Source: Lacinutrix jangbogonensis (GTDB lineage: Bacteria; Bacteroidota; Bacteroidia; Flavobacteriales; Flavobacteriaceae). Taken from it: a stretch of 64,000 nucleotides of DNA. The DNA lies in NCBI RefSeq assembly GCF_000797445.1, contig NZ_JSWF01000031.1, positions 117,213 through 181,212 of the forward strand, given 5' to 3'. Made by a program: the position numbers and the translations under genes. The notes beneath the pieces are model-generated. The model had not been told where the DNA came from, did not search any database, and saw only the letters and a program-made list of their open reading frames with translations. Positions 1 to 9,418 of this stretch are shown piece by piece; within the stretch, counting starts at the first letter, position 1; each line of letters starts with the position of its first letter.

Positions 1-3000
1 TAATAACCACTTACGTAAGGTTCTAATAAAGTATAATAACCAAATTTATCTACAGGCATATTTTCCATTGCAATGTCTGCAATGTTTTCTGCTTTATCAA
101 GTTTGTTTTCTTGAATTAGTTTCTCCATTAAACGTGCTAGATTCCCTCTGTAAGTTATAGAATTCTTTCGTGTTTCTGGATCGTGGTAAATGTCATCACT
201 ACCACTATTTCCCCAATCCCAAGCTTTAACTTTGTCGTACATAAATTCACTGTCTACGCGACCCATATCAAAAGGATTTGCACGATCTGTAGGTGTTTTT
301 ATTGGTACGAGTTTGTAGCACATACCATCCAACTGCAGGTAGTCTTTCATCCAGATGTAATCATCTTCTCCAAAAGCACCACCAGTAAAGTAAATAGGGC
401 GTTTCCAATCGTTATTAGCAACAATGTCTAGCATTAATAAACGTTGCTTGTAAATCGCGCTTTCTTTAATTTTTATATCTATATAATCAACCATAGCATC
501 GGCATCTTTTTCCTTAACAATACCATATTTAATAGCATTAGCTTTATTGACAGGAATACGAATATTTTCTACTGGAAAATAATTTGTGTTTAATAATTGT
601 GAAGGGTATTGATCTGTTTTTTCACCTTGTAATTGGATAATACGCTTAAACTTAGTCTTAGGATTATCACTAGAAACAAAATCCATGAACTCTTTAATCA
701 TTAAAGTATCTCTACTAAAAGTAGGCTTAGCTTCTTCCGTTTTTGGATCTACATAATATGTGCGTTTCATGATATAATCTCGCGTACCATATTTATACTG
801 ATCATGTGTTAATTGCGAAGGTACAGGATCACTCTCGTAAGCCTTTCGTTTCATCTGGTCTATATACCAATCGGTTTGGAATAAGCTGGTGTTTACAACA
901 CGAACATCTGTTCTATAGTTTTCAATTTCTTGAGCATACCATAGCGCAAACGTATCGTTATCTCCGATAGAGAATAGAATTGCATTTTCACCACAAGAAT
1001 CTAGATATTTTTTAGCCATAGATAAGGCTGTATATTTTCCAGATCTGTCATGGTCATCCCAATTATTTACTGCTAAAATTAATGGCGCAATAAGTAAGCA
1101 AACTCCGGTAATTGCCAGAGGTAAAGCCGAACTTTTTACTTTATCTTTAAAGAACTCATACATACCATAGACACTAAAGCCTATCCAAATAGCAAACACA
1201 TAAAACGACCCAACCACAGAATAATCACGTTCACGAGGCTCAAAAGGTCTTACGTTAGTGTATACTTGAATTGCGATTCCTGTAAAAAGGAAGAATACCA
1301 ACAGCACCCAAAACGTTTTTTTGTCTTTATTAAATAAGAAGAATAGCCCAATAATACCTAATATAAGCGGAAGAAAAAAGTACGTATTTCTGGCTTTATT
1401 ATTTTTCACATCACTTGGTAAATGATTTTGAGATTGACCTAAATGCATTTCATCTACAAAGTTAATTCCACTAATCCAGTTTCCATGATTGTTGTATTCT
1501 CCTTGAATATCGTCTTGTCGTCCTGAAAAATTCCACATAAAATAACGCCAATACATATAACCTAATTGGTATTGAAATAAATAGGTTGTAGTCGCTAAAA
1601 AAGAAGGTTTTTCAATATCTAAATACTCTTGACCATATTCTTTTAAAAACCTATGATAACCTTCATAATCAACATTTCCACGGGCAACTTCACCTTTAAA
1701 CTGATTAATAAAAGCAACATCTTTTTGAACCCTTGGACTTAGAGCAACATTTAATTTTTCGCCATAAATCTCCATAAATTCGTCATACTCATTCTCTGTT
1801 AATTCGTTTTGTTGGTATTTTTCAACAAAAGCAGCAATTTTTTTCTGTGTGAACGGATCGATGTTAAATTTATCTTTTAAATTATAATCTAAAAAACCTG
1901 AAAACATCATGTAATTCTCTGCATGCTCACCACTCCACATTCTTGGTAAAACAGCAGCATGATCGTAATTGTAATTTTGTACAGCATCCTTGTAATCGTT
2001 AACAATTACGTATTCACCTTTTTCTAAATCTTTTTCATATTTAGGTTTGTCATCTCTGTAAGCATCTTTTTTGTTTTTATTTAAAGCAGCATATTGGTCT
2101 GTAAATAATGGTCCGTAAAACAAGTGTGTTTTTGGGTATTGTTCTAAATTGTAATAAGCCAAAAGCTCTCTAGCACTAGAAGGATTGTTTTCATTTATTA
2201 CTACACCAGCATTAGCTCTAATGGGTAACATTAGCCAAGAAGAGAAACCAATAACTACAAATGTTAGACATAAAATACCTGTGTTAATATGTCTATAACC
2301 TTTTTCTCTTGTGTATTTTAAACTAAAATATATTGCAGCCACCAATAGAACGCCTGCGATTATAGATCCTGAATTAAAAGGTAAACCAACAGTGTTTACA
2401 AAGAAGATCTCCAATAGGCTGAAGAATCTTAGAATATTAGGAGCTAATAATTTAAAAATGAATAGTAGAATAGCAACCGAAACTATGTTTGCGATAATGA
2501 AATTCTTAAGTGTTACGGTTTTATAATTTTTAAAATAATAAATTAATCCTATGGCAGGAATCGTTAATAATCCCATAAAGTGAACACCAAATGAGAGCCC
2601 AATTATAAAAGCAATAAGAATTAGCCAACGGTTTCCTCTTGGATTATGCATGTCGAAATCCCAACGCAATGCGCAATAAAATAAAATAGACATTAATAAG
2701 GTCGCCATGGCATAAACTTCTGTTTCAACAGCATTAAACCAAAAAGAATCTGTAAAAGCAAACGTTAAACTTCCAACTAAAGCACTTCCTAAAATAGCAT
2801 AGCCTTTAGCATCAGTAAATTTTTCAGAAGCAGTCATTTTTCGAAGTAACAATGAAATACTCCAAAACATAAACAGAATAGTAAACGCACTAGAAACAGC
2901 ACTTAGCATATTAAGCATGAGTCCAATGTTTTCTGGTGACATAGCGAAGGTTGAGAAAAAGGCACCTAACATTTGAAATAAAGGTGCTCCTGGTGGATGT

Positions 3001-3152
3001 CCAACCTGTAGTTTTGCAGAGGTTAAAATATATTCACCAGCATCCCAATAACTAACCGTTGGTTCAACTGTTAAACTGTAAGTTATTAAAGCAATTAAAA
3101 AAGCGAACCATCCTAAGATAGTGTTCCATTTTTTAAAGTTTGAAGACCTCAT
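1..3152 (-). CDS. DUF2723 (GT117-type) membrane protein, 3' end cut by window edge
   Basis: I read an uninterrupted frame from ATG at 3152-3150 to the left edge, about 1050 codons, so the C terminus lies outside the window. The N-terminal half is a polytopic membrane region. After the first helix come EPTVSYWDAGE (residues 30-40) and GHPPGAP (51-57), hallmarks of the DUF2723 family. The second half is soluble and contains SIGDNDTFALWYAQE, typical of large Bacteroidota members. The family is predicted to be a GT-C glycosyltransferase using lipid-linked sugar in the inner membrane; acidic residues D37 and E40 in the first loop fit this, but the substrate is unknown. The last two bases in the window read TA on this strand, so the next codon could be Tyr or a stop; known members continue further. 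It is divergent from tRNA-Gln. Confidence 0.88.
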   Translation of the reverse strand, partial: MRSSNFKKWNTILGWFAFLIALITYSLTVEPTVSYWDAGEYILTSAKLQVGHPPGAPLFQMLGAFFSTFAMSPENIGLMLNMLSAVSSAFTILFMFWSISLLLRKMTASEKFTDAKGYAILGSALVGSLTFAFTDSFWFNAVETEVYAMATLLMSILFYCALRWDFDMHNPRGNRWLILIAFIIGLSFGVHFMGLLTIPAIGLIYYFKNYKTVTLKNFIIANIVSVAILLFIFKLLAPNILRFFSLLEIFFVNTVGLPFNSGSIIAGVLLVAAIYFSLKYTREKGYRHINTGILCLTFVVIGFSSWLMLPIRANAGVVINENNPSSARELLAYYNLEQYPKTHLFYGPLFTDQYAALNKNKKDAYRDDKPKYEKDLEKGEYVIVNDYKDAVQNYNYDHAAVLPRMWSGEHAENYMMFSGFLDYNLKDKFNIDPFTQKKIAAFVEKYQQNELTENEYDEFMEIYGEKLNVALSPRVQKDVAFINQFKGEVARGNVDYEGYHRFLKEYGQEYLDIEKPSFLATTTYLFQYQLGYMYWRYFMWNFSGRQDDIQGEYNNHGNWISGINFVDEMHLGQSQNHLPSDVKNNKARNTYFFLPLILGIIGLFFLFNKDKKTFWVLLVFFLFTGIAIQVYTNVRPFEPRERDYSVVGSFYVFAIWIGFSVYGMYEFFKDKVKSSALPLAITGVCLLIAPLILAVNNWDDHDRSGKYTALSMAKKYLDSCGENAILFSIGDNDTFALWYAQEIENYRTDVRVVNTSLFQTDWYIDQMKRKAYESDPVPSQLTHDQYKYGTRDYIMKRTYYVDPKTEEAKPTFSRDTLMIKEFMDFVSSDNPKTKFKRIIQLQGEKTDQYPSQLLNTNYFPVENIRIPVNKANAIKYGIVKEKDADAMVDYIDIKIKESAIYKQRLLMLDIVANNDWKRPIYFTGGAFGEDDYIWMKDYLQLDGMCYKLVPIKTPTDRANPFDMGRVDSEFMYDKVKAWDWGNSGSDDIYHDPETRKNSITYRGNLARLMEKLIQENKLDKAENIADIAMENMPVDKFGYYTLLEPYVSGY

Positions 3153-3312
3153 ACACGTAGTTTGTTTATTTTAATGGCGAATTTACTAATAAATATCAAA
3201 TGAGAATGATAAAATTTTCATAACAGATTTTATTAAAACAGCTCATTTTCATATAACTGACTGAGTTTTCTAAAAAAAAGTAAAAAAATATAAATTTTTT
3301 TACCACAAAATG
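3153..3312. other. divergent intergenic region, DUF2723 / tRNA-Gln
   Basis: A/T-rich spacer between the leftward DUF2723 gene and the rightward tRNA promoter. It must hold the DUF2723 promoter, but I could not find a convincing TAnnTTTG element on the minus strand. No ORF or RNA fold was recognised. Confidence 0.4.
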
Positions 3313-3343
3313 TTTGTGCAAATAAAACTTTGTTATAGATTTG
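3313..3343 (+). promoter_or_regulatory. promoter of tRNA-Gln
   Basis: TTTG at 3313-3316, a 19-base spacer, then TAGATTTG at 3336-3343 match the Bacteroidota sigma-factor consensus TTG-N17-23-TAnnTTTG. The tRNA body begins 18 bases after the -7 element. Confidence 0.75.
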
Positions 3344-3361
3344 CATCCTGTTACAAAATAT

Positions 3362-3434
3362 TGGCCTATGGTGTAACTGGTAACACGTCAGTTTTTGGTA
3401 CTGAAGAGTCTAGGTTCGAGACCTAGTGGGCCAA
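3362..3434 (+). tRNA. tRNA-Gln, anticodon TTG
   Basis: Folded by hand into a full cloverleaf. The acceptor stem TGGCCTA (3362-3368) pairs with TGGGCCA (3427-3433, one T-G pair). The D stem GTGT/ACAC, the anticodon stem TCAGT/ACTGA with loop TTTTGGT (anticodon TTG), and the T arm CTAGG-TTCGAGA-CCTAG are all present. The discriminator is A3434 and no CCA is encoded directly after it. The anticodon reads CAA, and CAG by wobble, so it is glutamine. Confidence 0.95.
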
Positions 3435-3441
3435 CAAAATT

Positions 3442-3473
3442 AATCCTAATACATTTATGTGTTGGGATTTTTT
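3442..3473 (+). terminator. intrinsic terminator of tRNA-Gln
   Basis: A 12-bp stem (3442-3453 with 3458-3469, two G-U pairs), loop ttta, followed by a T run. Confidence 0.75.
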
Positions 3474-3494
3474 GGTTTTACACGTTTGCTCGTG

Positions 3495-3518
3495 AAAAAA
3501 AGGCTCCGTTTTAGAGCC
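3495..3518 (-). terminator. terminator of the universal stress protein gene
   Basis: On the minus strand GGCTC (3518-3514) pairs with GAGCC (3506-3502) and is followed by T7 (A run 3495-3501 on the plus strand). It lies about 27 bases after the stop of the leftward stress-protein gene. Confidence 0.7.
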
Positions 3519-3544
3519 CCTTTTAAAATACTATGTTTTCAGTA

Positions 3545-4366
3545 TTAAATCTTAAATGTGATTACTGGTCTTTTTGCATGATTTACAAGGTCTTCACTTA
3601 AACTCCCATTTAAAAAATGCGAAATCCCTTGCCTTCCATGTGTGCTAATACCTATAAGATCTGCGTTTAGAATATGAGAAAAGTTTAAAATTCCTTTCTC
3701 TACAGTTTCGTCATTGTATATGTTTGTCGTGTAGTTTGTAAAGTTTGTCCCTTCTATAAACTCAGAAATTTTCACTTTAGCACGAGCTGTTGTTTTAAAG
3801 TTAGAAACGGTATTTACCATTAATAGATGAATTTTTGCATTAAAAGCTTCTGCTAGTTTAGTTGCTTGTTTAAACGTTTCTCTATTGTCATTTTCAAAGT
3901 CGGATGCAAAAACAAATTCTTCAATATTAAAATCGTCATGCTCGTTTTTAATTACTAAAACAGGCTTTTCAGACGTACGTACAATTTTTTCAGCATTAGA
4001 GCCAATAAACATTTCTTTAATACCACTAGAACCATGAGATCCCATAACGATTAAATCAATGTCATGAGACTTACAAGTTTCTAAAATTCCAGTAGAAATA
4101 TCATGGAAATCTACCATTTCTCTTACAGTAATGTCGGTTAAATAGTCTTTAGCCATAACACCTTCAAACTGCTTGTGTGCTAATTTCATGAAGTATACAG
4201 CTTCTGGTAAATCTGCTGGAGCATTTTTACCAATACTTGATAATGGTAAATCTAGCATGTGTAATAAAATAAGTTCGCAATTGTGTTTTTTAGACAATTG
4301 AGCTGCTACTTTTATAGCATTTTCGGCTTCTTTTGAAAAGTCCGTAGGGACAAGAATTTTTTTCAT
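3545..4366 (-). CDS. universal stress protein, tandem UspA domains
   Basis: 273 residues with two UspA domains in tandem (about 1-140 and 145-273), the usual Bacteroidota two-domain form. Domain 1 starts MKKILVPTDFS and carries GSHGSSGIKEMFIGS, the G-x2-G-x9-G-S/T nucleotide-binding signature of ATP-binding UspA proteins. Domain 2 has GISTHGRQGISHFLNGS, a similar but altered copy. It is cytoplasmic, with no signal peptide. The family is linked to stress, redox or energy status; no specific partner can be deduced. It is monocistronic, with its own terminator at 3495-3518. Confidence 0.92.
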   Translation of the reverse strand: MKKILVPTDFSKEAENAIKVAAQLSKKHNCELILLHMLDLPLSSIGKNAPADLPEAVYFMKLAHKQFEGVMAKDYLTDITVREMVDFHDISTGILETCKSHDIDLIVMGSHGSSGIKEMFIGSNAEKIVRTSEKPVLVIKNEHDDFNIEEFVFASDFENDNRETFKQATKLAEAFNAKIHLLMVNTVSNFKTTARAKVKISEFIEGTNFTNYTTNIYNDETVEKGILNFSHILNADLIGISTHGRQGISHFLNGSLSEDLVNHAKRPVITFKI

Positions 4367-4580
4367 AATTAATGATGTTTAAGAAGTACTTCAATTTAAT
4401 AAAAAAAAAGGACTTCTAAAAATCAATACTATAATACTTCTAGATTTTACGGGAAAGGTTTGTCTTTTTATGTTGTAAGGGGTGTTTTATTTTACTAGAA
4501 AATTTGACATAACACAACGGTAGTTTTTTGAAAAAGCAAAAGTCTGCTTTAGTTTTCTATGAAAATTAATAAAAACATCG
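4367..4580. other. divergent intergenic region upstream of usp and rimP
   Basis: A/T-rich spacer between the leftward usp gene and the rightward rimP promoter. I found no ORF or RNA fold, and no convincing minus-strand TAnnTTTG element for usp. Confidence 0.4.
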
Positions 4581-4588
4581 TATATTTG
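4581..4588 (+). promoter_or_regulatory. -7 promoter element of rimP-nusA-infB
   Basis: TATATTTG followed by CACC is a strong Bacteroidota -7 box. No clear TTG lies at the -33 position. It predicts a transcript start near 4595, which excludes any rimP start further upstream. Confidence 0.65.
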
Positions 4589-4604
4589 CACCGTTGTAAG
4601 AAAA

Positions 4605-4646
4605 ATGAATGTGAGCGGACGAAAAGTCCGCTCTTTTTATACTTAA
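4605..4646 (+). CDS. putative 13-codon leader peptide before rimP
   Basis: ATG at 4605, peptide MNVSGRKVRSFYT, stop TAA at 4644-4646, two bases before the rimP ATG. Codons 3 to 10 are encoded within the terminator-like hairpin at 4613-4638, so translation would compete with the fold. It begins only about 10 bases after the predicted transcript start. I see nothing that proves it is translated; it could be chance. Confidence 0.35.
   Translation: MNVSGRKVRSFYT
4613..4638 (+). promoter_or_regulatory. attenuator-like hairpin in the rimP leader
   Basis: GAGCGGAC (4613-4620), loop gaaaa, GTCCGCTC (4626-4633), then T5 form a perfect 8-bp GC-rich stem with the layout of an intrinsic terminator. It lies between the predicted promoter (4581-4588) and the rimP ATG (4649). 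In that position it can only be a leader attenuator of rimP-nusA-infB, or a stability or processing hairpin. NusA itself acts on intrinsic terminators, so autoregulation is plausible but inferred. Confidence 0.7.
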
Positions 4647-4648
4647 AA

Positions 4649-5109
4649 ATGTTTAATACCACAGTAAAAGATTTATTGAATGAAGCCTTAGAGGAAAGAG
4701 CCGATTTGTTTTTAATCGATTTCACTATTTCTGGCGACCAATCAATAAGCATAATTATCGATGGTGATAATGGTGTAAAAGTTGAAGATTGTATGTTTAT
4801 TAGCAGGGCAATTGAAAATAATATTGATAGAGAAGAACATGATTTTTCTTTAGAAGTAGCTTCTTCTGGAGCAGCTGCGCCTTTAACGCTACCAAGACAA
4901 TTTAAAAAAACTTAGGTAGAACATTAGAAGTTAGAACACAAACCGAAAACATTGAAGCAGAATTAATAAATGTCTCGGAGGAAGGTATTGAATTGACATG
5001 GAAAGCTAGAGAGCCAAAACCTGTAGGAAAAGGGAAGGTGACGGTTCAGAAAAATGCAGAAATAGCGTTCAACGATATTGTAGAGGCAAAAGTTATGATA
5101 AAATTTTAA
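4649..5109 (+). pseudogene. rimP: ribosome maturation factor RimP, frameshifted in an A7 run
   Basis: The frame from ATG 4649 encodes the RimP N-terminal domain (for example IIIDGDNGVKVEDC and EEHDFSLEVASSG) up to LTLPRQFKKT, then stops at 4913-4915. The next frame continues with the RimP C-terminal domain (LGRTLEVRTQTENIEAEL to KVMIKF) and ends with TAA at 5107-5109. Adding one A to the A7 run at 4904-4910 restores a single 153-residue protein with the expected KKNLGR junction, the usual family length. RimP is needed for 30S subunit maturation. It is the first gene of rimP-nusA-infB, 12 bases before nusA. The break may be a base-calling error, a recent mutation or a slippage site; the sequence alone cannot decide. 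Confidence 0.85.
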
Positions 5110-5121
5110 TTTAGTAGAATA

Positions 5122-6354
5122 ATGGAAAATATAGCGTTAATTGAGTCATTTTCAGAGTTTAAAGACGATAAATTAATCGATCGTGTTACGCTAATGGCGA
5201 TTTTAGAAGATGTATTTAGAAATGCATTAAAGAAGAAGTTTGGAGATGATGATAACTTCGATATTATTATAAACCCGGATAAAGGAGATTTAGAGATTTG
5301 GAGAAATAGAATCGTTGTTGCGGATGGAGAAGTGGAAGAGCCTAATCAAGAGATTTCTATAACGGCTGCAAGAAAAATTGAACCAGATTTTGAAGTTGGT
5401 GAAGATGTTTCTCAAGAAGTTAAACTTATAGATCTAGGGCGTCGAGCTATTTTAGCATTACGCCAAAACTTAATTTCTAAAATTCACGAACACGATAATA
5501 CCAATATATTTAAGCACTTTAAAGAGCTTGAAGGAGATTTATATACTGCAGAAGTACACCACATTCGTCACAGAGCAGTTATTTTATTAGATGATGATGG
5601 TAATGAAATTATTTTACCAAAAGATAAACAAATACCTTCAGATTTTTTCCGTAAAGGAGACAATGTAAGAGGTATTATCGATAGTGTAGAGCTTAAAGGT
5701 AATAAACCAGCGATTATTATGTCGCGTACATCACCTAAGTTTTTAGAGAAATTATTCGAGTCTGAGATTCCTGAAGTATTCGATGGTTTAATTACTATTA
5801 AAAACGTAGTAAGAATTCCAGGTGAAAAAGCGAAAGTAGCTGTAGATTCTTACGATGATAGAATTGATCCTGTTGGAGCTTGTGTTGGTATGAAAGGATC
5901 AAGAATTCATGGGATTGTTCGTGAATTAGGAAATGAAAACATTGATGTTATTAATTATACTAGTAACTTACAATTATATATTACAAGAGCATTAAGTCCA
6001 GCACGAGTAACATCTATTAAAATTGATGAAGAAAACAAACGTGCAGAGGCTATATTAAAACCAGAAGAAGTAAGTAAAGCTATTGGTCGTGGAGGTCACA
6101 ACATTCGTTTAGCGGGGCAACTTACTGGTTACGAGATTGACGTTTTTAGAGAAGGTGCAGAAGAAGATGTGGAGTTAAGAGAATTCTCTGATGAAATTGA
6201 AGGCTGGGTAATTAAAGAATTTAGCAAAGCAGGTCTAGATACGGCTAAAAGTGTATTAGAGCAGGACATTGTAGATTTAGTAAAAAGAACAGACTTAGAA
6301 GAAGAAACAATATTAGATGTTATAAGGATTCTTAAGGAAGAATTCGAAGATTAA
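5122..6354 (+). CDS. nusA: transcription termination/antitermination factor NusA
   Basis: 410 residues. An N-terminal RNA-polymerase-binding domain (about 1-130) is followed by an S1 domain (about 135-200), then KH1 and KH2 (about 205-345). These carry GACVGMKGSRIHGIVRELGN and the GRGGHNIRLAGQLTGYEID turn typical of NusA. The C-terminal acidic repeats of the E. coli protein are absent and the protein ends in a short helical tail, as usual in Bacteroidota. It modulates pausing, termination and antitermination. It is the second gene of rimP-nusA-infB, 43 bases before infB, and could act on the leader hairpin upstream of rimP. Confidence 0.97.
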   Translation: MENIALIESFSEFKDDKLIDRVTLMAILEDVFRNALKKKFGDDDNFDIIINPDKGDLEIWRNRIVVADGEVEEPNQEISITAARKIEPDFEVGEDVSQEVKLIDLGRRAILALRQNLISKIHEHDNTNIFKHFKELEGDLYTAEVHHIRHRAVILLDDDGNEIILPKDKQIPSDFFRKGDNVRGIIDSVELKGNKPAIIMSRTSPKFLEKLFESEIPEVFDGLITIKNVVRIPGEKAKVAVDSYDDRIDPVGACVGMKGSRIHGIVRELGNENIDVINYTSNLQLYITRALSPARVTSIKIDEENKRAEAILKPEEVSKAIGRGGHNIRLAGQLTGYEIDVFREGAEEDVELREFSDEIEGWVIKEFSKAGLDTAKSVLEQDIVDLVKRTDLEEETILDVIRILKEEFED

Positions 6355-6397
6355 CATATATTTGAGTAAAATTAAGGTATTAAGGTAAAGGCAATTT

Positions 6398-9223
6398 ATG
6401 GCTGAAACGATTAGATTAAATAAAGTACTACGTGAGCTTAACATCTCTCTAGATCGTGCTGTGGAATTTTTAGATTCCAAAGGTGTCGATATAGAGAAGC
6501 GTCCGACAACGAAAATTTCTGAAGGGACTTATAAGATTCTTTCAGATGAATTCGAAACAGATGCTGGTAAAAAGGTTAAATCTCAAGCGGTTAGTGAAGC
6601 TAAGCTTAAAGAAAAGGAAGATTTACGTATTAAACGTGAGCAAGAATTAGAAGTTAAGCGTAAAGAAGAGGAAGCTAGAGCTATTGCCAAAGCCAAGGCC
6701 GAAGAAGTTGTAAAAGCGTCTAAAACCCTTTCTGGACCTAAAAAAGTTGGTAAAATAGATTTAGACCCTAAAAAGAAAGCGCCTAAAGTTGAGACAAAGG
6801 AAGTTAAAGAAGTAAAGGTTGAGGCTCCAAAAAAGGAAGTTAAGGCAGATACAAAAGCTCCTGTAAATGTTGAAGTAAAGAAGGAAGCTCCTCTTAAGAA
6901 AGTGGATTCTGCTAAAGCTGATTCGACTAAAGCCGATTCGACTAAAGCCGATTCTTTGAAAGAAGAATCTGCGAAATCTAAACCTAAAAAACCTGAAAAA
7001 GAAGTTCCTGCTGAAGAGATTGCTAAAGAAGAAAGCAATATACCAGAAACAGTAGAAACTCAATATCAAAAACTTTCAGGACCTAAAATTGCAGGTGAAA
7101 AAATAGATTTATCTCAGTTTAATAAGCCAAAGAAAAAGAAAGAGGTTGTTAAAAAAGTGGATGATGCTAATAAGAAAAAGCGTCGTCGTATCTCTAAGCC
7201 AGGTGATAATAGACCAAGTGCTGGCGGAAACAACAGAGGAGGCAATAATCGCGGTGGAAACGATAGATTTAAAGGGAAACCTGGACAAGCGCGTCGTACT
7301 ATTGTAAAAGCAGAACCTAGCGAAGAAGATGTAAAGAAACAAGTAAGAGAGACACTTGAAAAATTACAAGGGAAATCGAGCAAAGGTAAAGGTGCTAAAT
7401 ATAGAAGAGATAAAAGAGATCAACATAGGGAGCAGACAGAAATCGATGAACAAATCGAAGCAGCAGAAAGTAAAATTCTTAAAGTAACAGAATTTGTTAC
7501 TTCAAGTGAAGTTGCTACGATGATGGATGTTCAGGTAACTCAAATTATCTCGGCATGTATGTCTCTTGGTATGATGGTAACAATGAATCAGCGTTTGGAT
7601 GCTGAAACGTTAACTATTGTAGCAGAAGAGTTTGGTTATAAAGTAGAATTTGTAACTGCAGATATTGAAGAATCAATAGTTGAGATAGAAGATAAGCCAG
7701 AAGATTTAATTGAACGCGCACCTATTGTAACTGTAATGGGACACGTAGATCACGGTAAAACTTCCCTTTTAGATTACATTCGTCAAGAAAACGTAATTGC
7801 AGGAGAGTCAGGTGGTATTACACAACATATTGGAGCGTATGGTGTAGAATTAGAAAATGGTCAAAAAATAGCATTTTTAGATACTCCAGGTCACGAAGCA
7901 TTTACAGCAATGCGAGCACGTGGTGCACAAGTTACAGATATTGCTATTATTGTTGCTGCCGCAGATGATGATATCATGCCGCAAACAAAAGAAGCAATTT
8001 CTCACGCTCAAGCAGCTGGAGTGCCTATTGTATTTGCAATAAATAAAATTGATAAACCTGATGCTAATCCAGAAAAGATTAAAGAAAGGTTAGCACAAAT
8101 GAATCTTTTAGTTGAAGATTGGGGTGGGAAAATTCAATCTCATGATATCTCAGCAAAAGTAGGTACAGGTGTTAAAGAATTATTAGAAAAAGTATTACTT
8201 GAAGCAGAGTTATTAGAGTTAAAAGCTAACCCTAATAAAGCGGCACAAGGTACAGTAGTTGAAGCATTCTTAGACAAAGGCCGTGGATATGTATCAACTA
8301 TATTAGTGCAAGCAGGAACACTGAAAGTAGGTGATTACGTGTTAGCTGGTAAAAATAGTGGTAAGATAAAAGCCATGCAAGATGAACGTGGTCACGATGT
8401 TCAATCTGCAGGGCCTTCTACGCCAGTCTCAATCTTAGGATTAGATGGCGCACCGCAAGCTGGAGATAAATTTAATGTATTTGCAGACGAGCGTGAAGCG
8501 AAGCAAATTGCAACAAAACGTATGCAATTACAACGTGAACAAGATGTTCGTACTACTAAAACATTAACACTAGCAGAAATTGGTCGTCGAATCGCATTGG
8601 GTACGTTTAAAGAATTAAATATTATTCTTAAAGGTGACGTTGATGGTTCTGTAGAGGCATTAACAGATTCTTTCCAGAAACTGTCTACTGAAGAAATTCA
8701 AGTCAATATTTTACATAAAGGTGTTGGAGCCATTACAGAAAGCGATGTGTTGTTGGCTACAGCTTCAGACGCTATTATTATAGGCTTTAATGTGCGTCCT
8801 GTTGGAAATGCTAGAGTTATTGCAGATAGAGAAGAAGTAGATATTAGAACTTACTCAATTATCTACGATGCTATTAATGATCTTAAAGACGCAATGGAAG
8901 GTATGCTATCTCCAGAGCTTAAAGAAGAGACAACTGGTACCGCAGAAATTAGAGAAATCTTTAAGGTTACTAAAGTTGGAAGTATCGCTGGTTGTATGGT
9001 AATGAATGGTAAGATATTCAGAAACTCTCAAATTCGTTTAATACGTGATGGTGTAGTTGTCTATACAGGTGAATTAGACTCGTTAAAACGATTTAAAGAC
9101 GATGTTAAAGAAGTTGCTAAAGGATACGATTGTGGTATGCAAGTTAAAAATTACAACGACATTAAAGAAGGCGATGTAATCGAAGCTTTCCATGAAGTAG
9201 AAGTTAAGAAGAAACTTAAATAA
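6398..9223 (+). CDS. infB: translation initiation factor IF-2
   Basis: 941 residues. The N-terminal IF2_N motif (residues 1-55) is followed by a long, charged, low-complexity Lys/Glu/Ala linker (about 60-340), which includes three near-identical ADSTK-type units (6916-6955) and a Gly/Asn/Arg-rich stretch. The second IF2_N region comes next, and then the GTPase core: G1 GHVDHGKT at 448-455, G3 DTPGHE and G4 NKID. Domains II to IV follow. It places initiator tRNA on the 30S subunit and promotes subunit joining. It is the last gene of rimP-nusA-infB and is followed by a strong terminator. Long frames on the opposite strand of the linker are composition artefacts. Confidence 0.97.
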   Translation: MAETIRLNKVLRELNISLDRAVEFLDSKGVDIEKRPTTKISEGTYKILSDEFETDAGKKVKSQAVSEAKLKEKEDLRIKREQELEVKRKEEEARAIAKAKAEEVVKASKTLSGPKKVGKIDLDPKKKAPKVETKEVKEVKVEAPKKEVKADTKAPVNVEVKKEAPLKKVDSAKADSTKADSTKADSLKEESAKSKPKKPEKEVPAEEIAKEESNIPETVETQYQKLSGPKIAGEKIDLSQFNKPKKKKEVVKKVDDANKKKRRRISKPGDNRPSAGGNNRGGNNRGGNDRFKGKPGQARRTIVKAEPSEEDVKKQVRETLEKLQGKSSKGKGAKYRRDKRDQHREQTEIDEQIEAAESKILKVTEFVTSSEVATMMDVQVTQIISACMSLGMMVTMNQRLDAETLTIVAEEFGYKVEFVTADIEESIVEIEDKPEDLIERAPIVTVMGHVDHGKTSLLDYIRQENVIAGESGGITQHIGAYGVELENGQKIAFLDTPGHEAFTAMRARGAQVTDIAIIVAAADDDIMPQTKEAISHAQAAGVPIVFAINKIDKPDANPEKIKERLAQMNLLVEDWGGKIQSHDISAKVGTGVKELLEKVLLEAELLELKANPNKAAQGTVVEAFLDKGRGYVSTILVQAGTLKVGDYVLAGKNSGKIKAMQDERGHDVQSAGPSTPVSILGLDGAPQAGDKFNVFADEREAKQIATKRMQLQREQDVRTTKTLTLAEIGRRIALGTFKELNIILKGDVDGSVEALTDSFQKLSTEEIQVNILHKGVGAITESDVLLATASDAIIIGFNVRPVGNARVIADREEVDIRTYSIIYDAINDLKDAMEGMLSPELKEETTGTAEIREIFKVTKVGSIAGCMVMNGKIFRNSQIRLIRDGVVVYTGELDSLKRFKDDVKEVAKGYDCGMQVKNYNDIKEGDVIEAFHEVEVKKKLK

Positions 9224-9260
9224 TATTATTCAGAGCATAGCAAAGAATTCTATATATTAA

Positions 9261-9312
9261 CAGAACTAAAAAACCGTTTTAAAACGTAATAAGATACGGT
9301 TTTTTAGTTCTG
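9261..9312 (+). terminator. terminator after infB
   Basis: A perfect 17-bp stem, CAGAACTAAAAAACCGT (9261-9277) with its complement at 9296-9312, and an 18-base loop. The T-rich right arm and the A-rich left arm allow termination in both directions. Confidence 0.85.
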
Positions 9313-9367
9313 TTTCAATTGTCATTGCTAACTTAGCTTGACTTTCCTTTTCTGCACTATAAATTAA

Positions 9368-9379
9368 TAGAGGTCAGTA
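9368..9379 (+). repeat. left terminal inverted repeat of the IS
   Basis: TAGAGGTCAGTA, perfect inverted match to 10307-10318. Confidence 0.75.
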
Positions 9380-9418
9380 TATAAATACGTATCTTAGACT
9401 GAACAAATAGGGCATATA

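Noticed and set aside
4559..4651. Longer rimP start at ATG 4559 giving 30 more residues
   Set aside because: It lies upstream of the predicted transcript start and runs through the promoter box and the leader hairpin; the extra residues are unlike RimP.
4901..4915. Canonical programmed -1 frameshift heptamer in rimP
   Set aside because: AAAAAAC is present, but the zero-frame codon boundaries (TTT AAA AAA ACT) do not match X-XXY-YYZ. Slippage on A7 stays possible but the classic site is absent.
6583..7383. Several long open frames opposite the infB linker
   Set aside because: They mirror the Lys/Glu/Ala-rich linker and have low-complexity Ser/Phe-rich products with no family resemblance.
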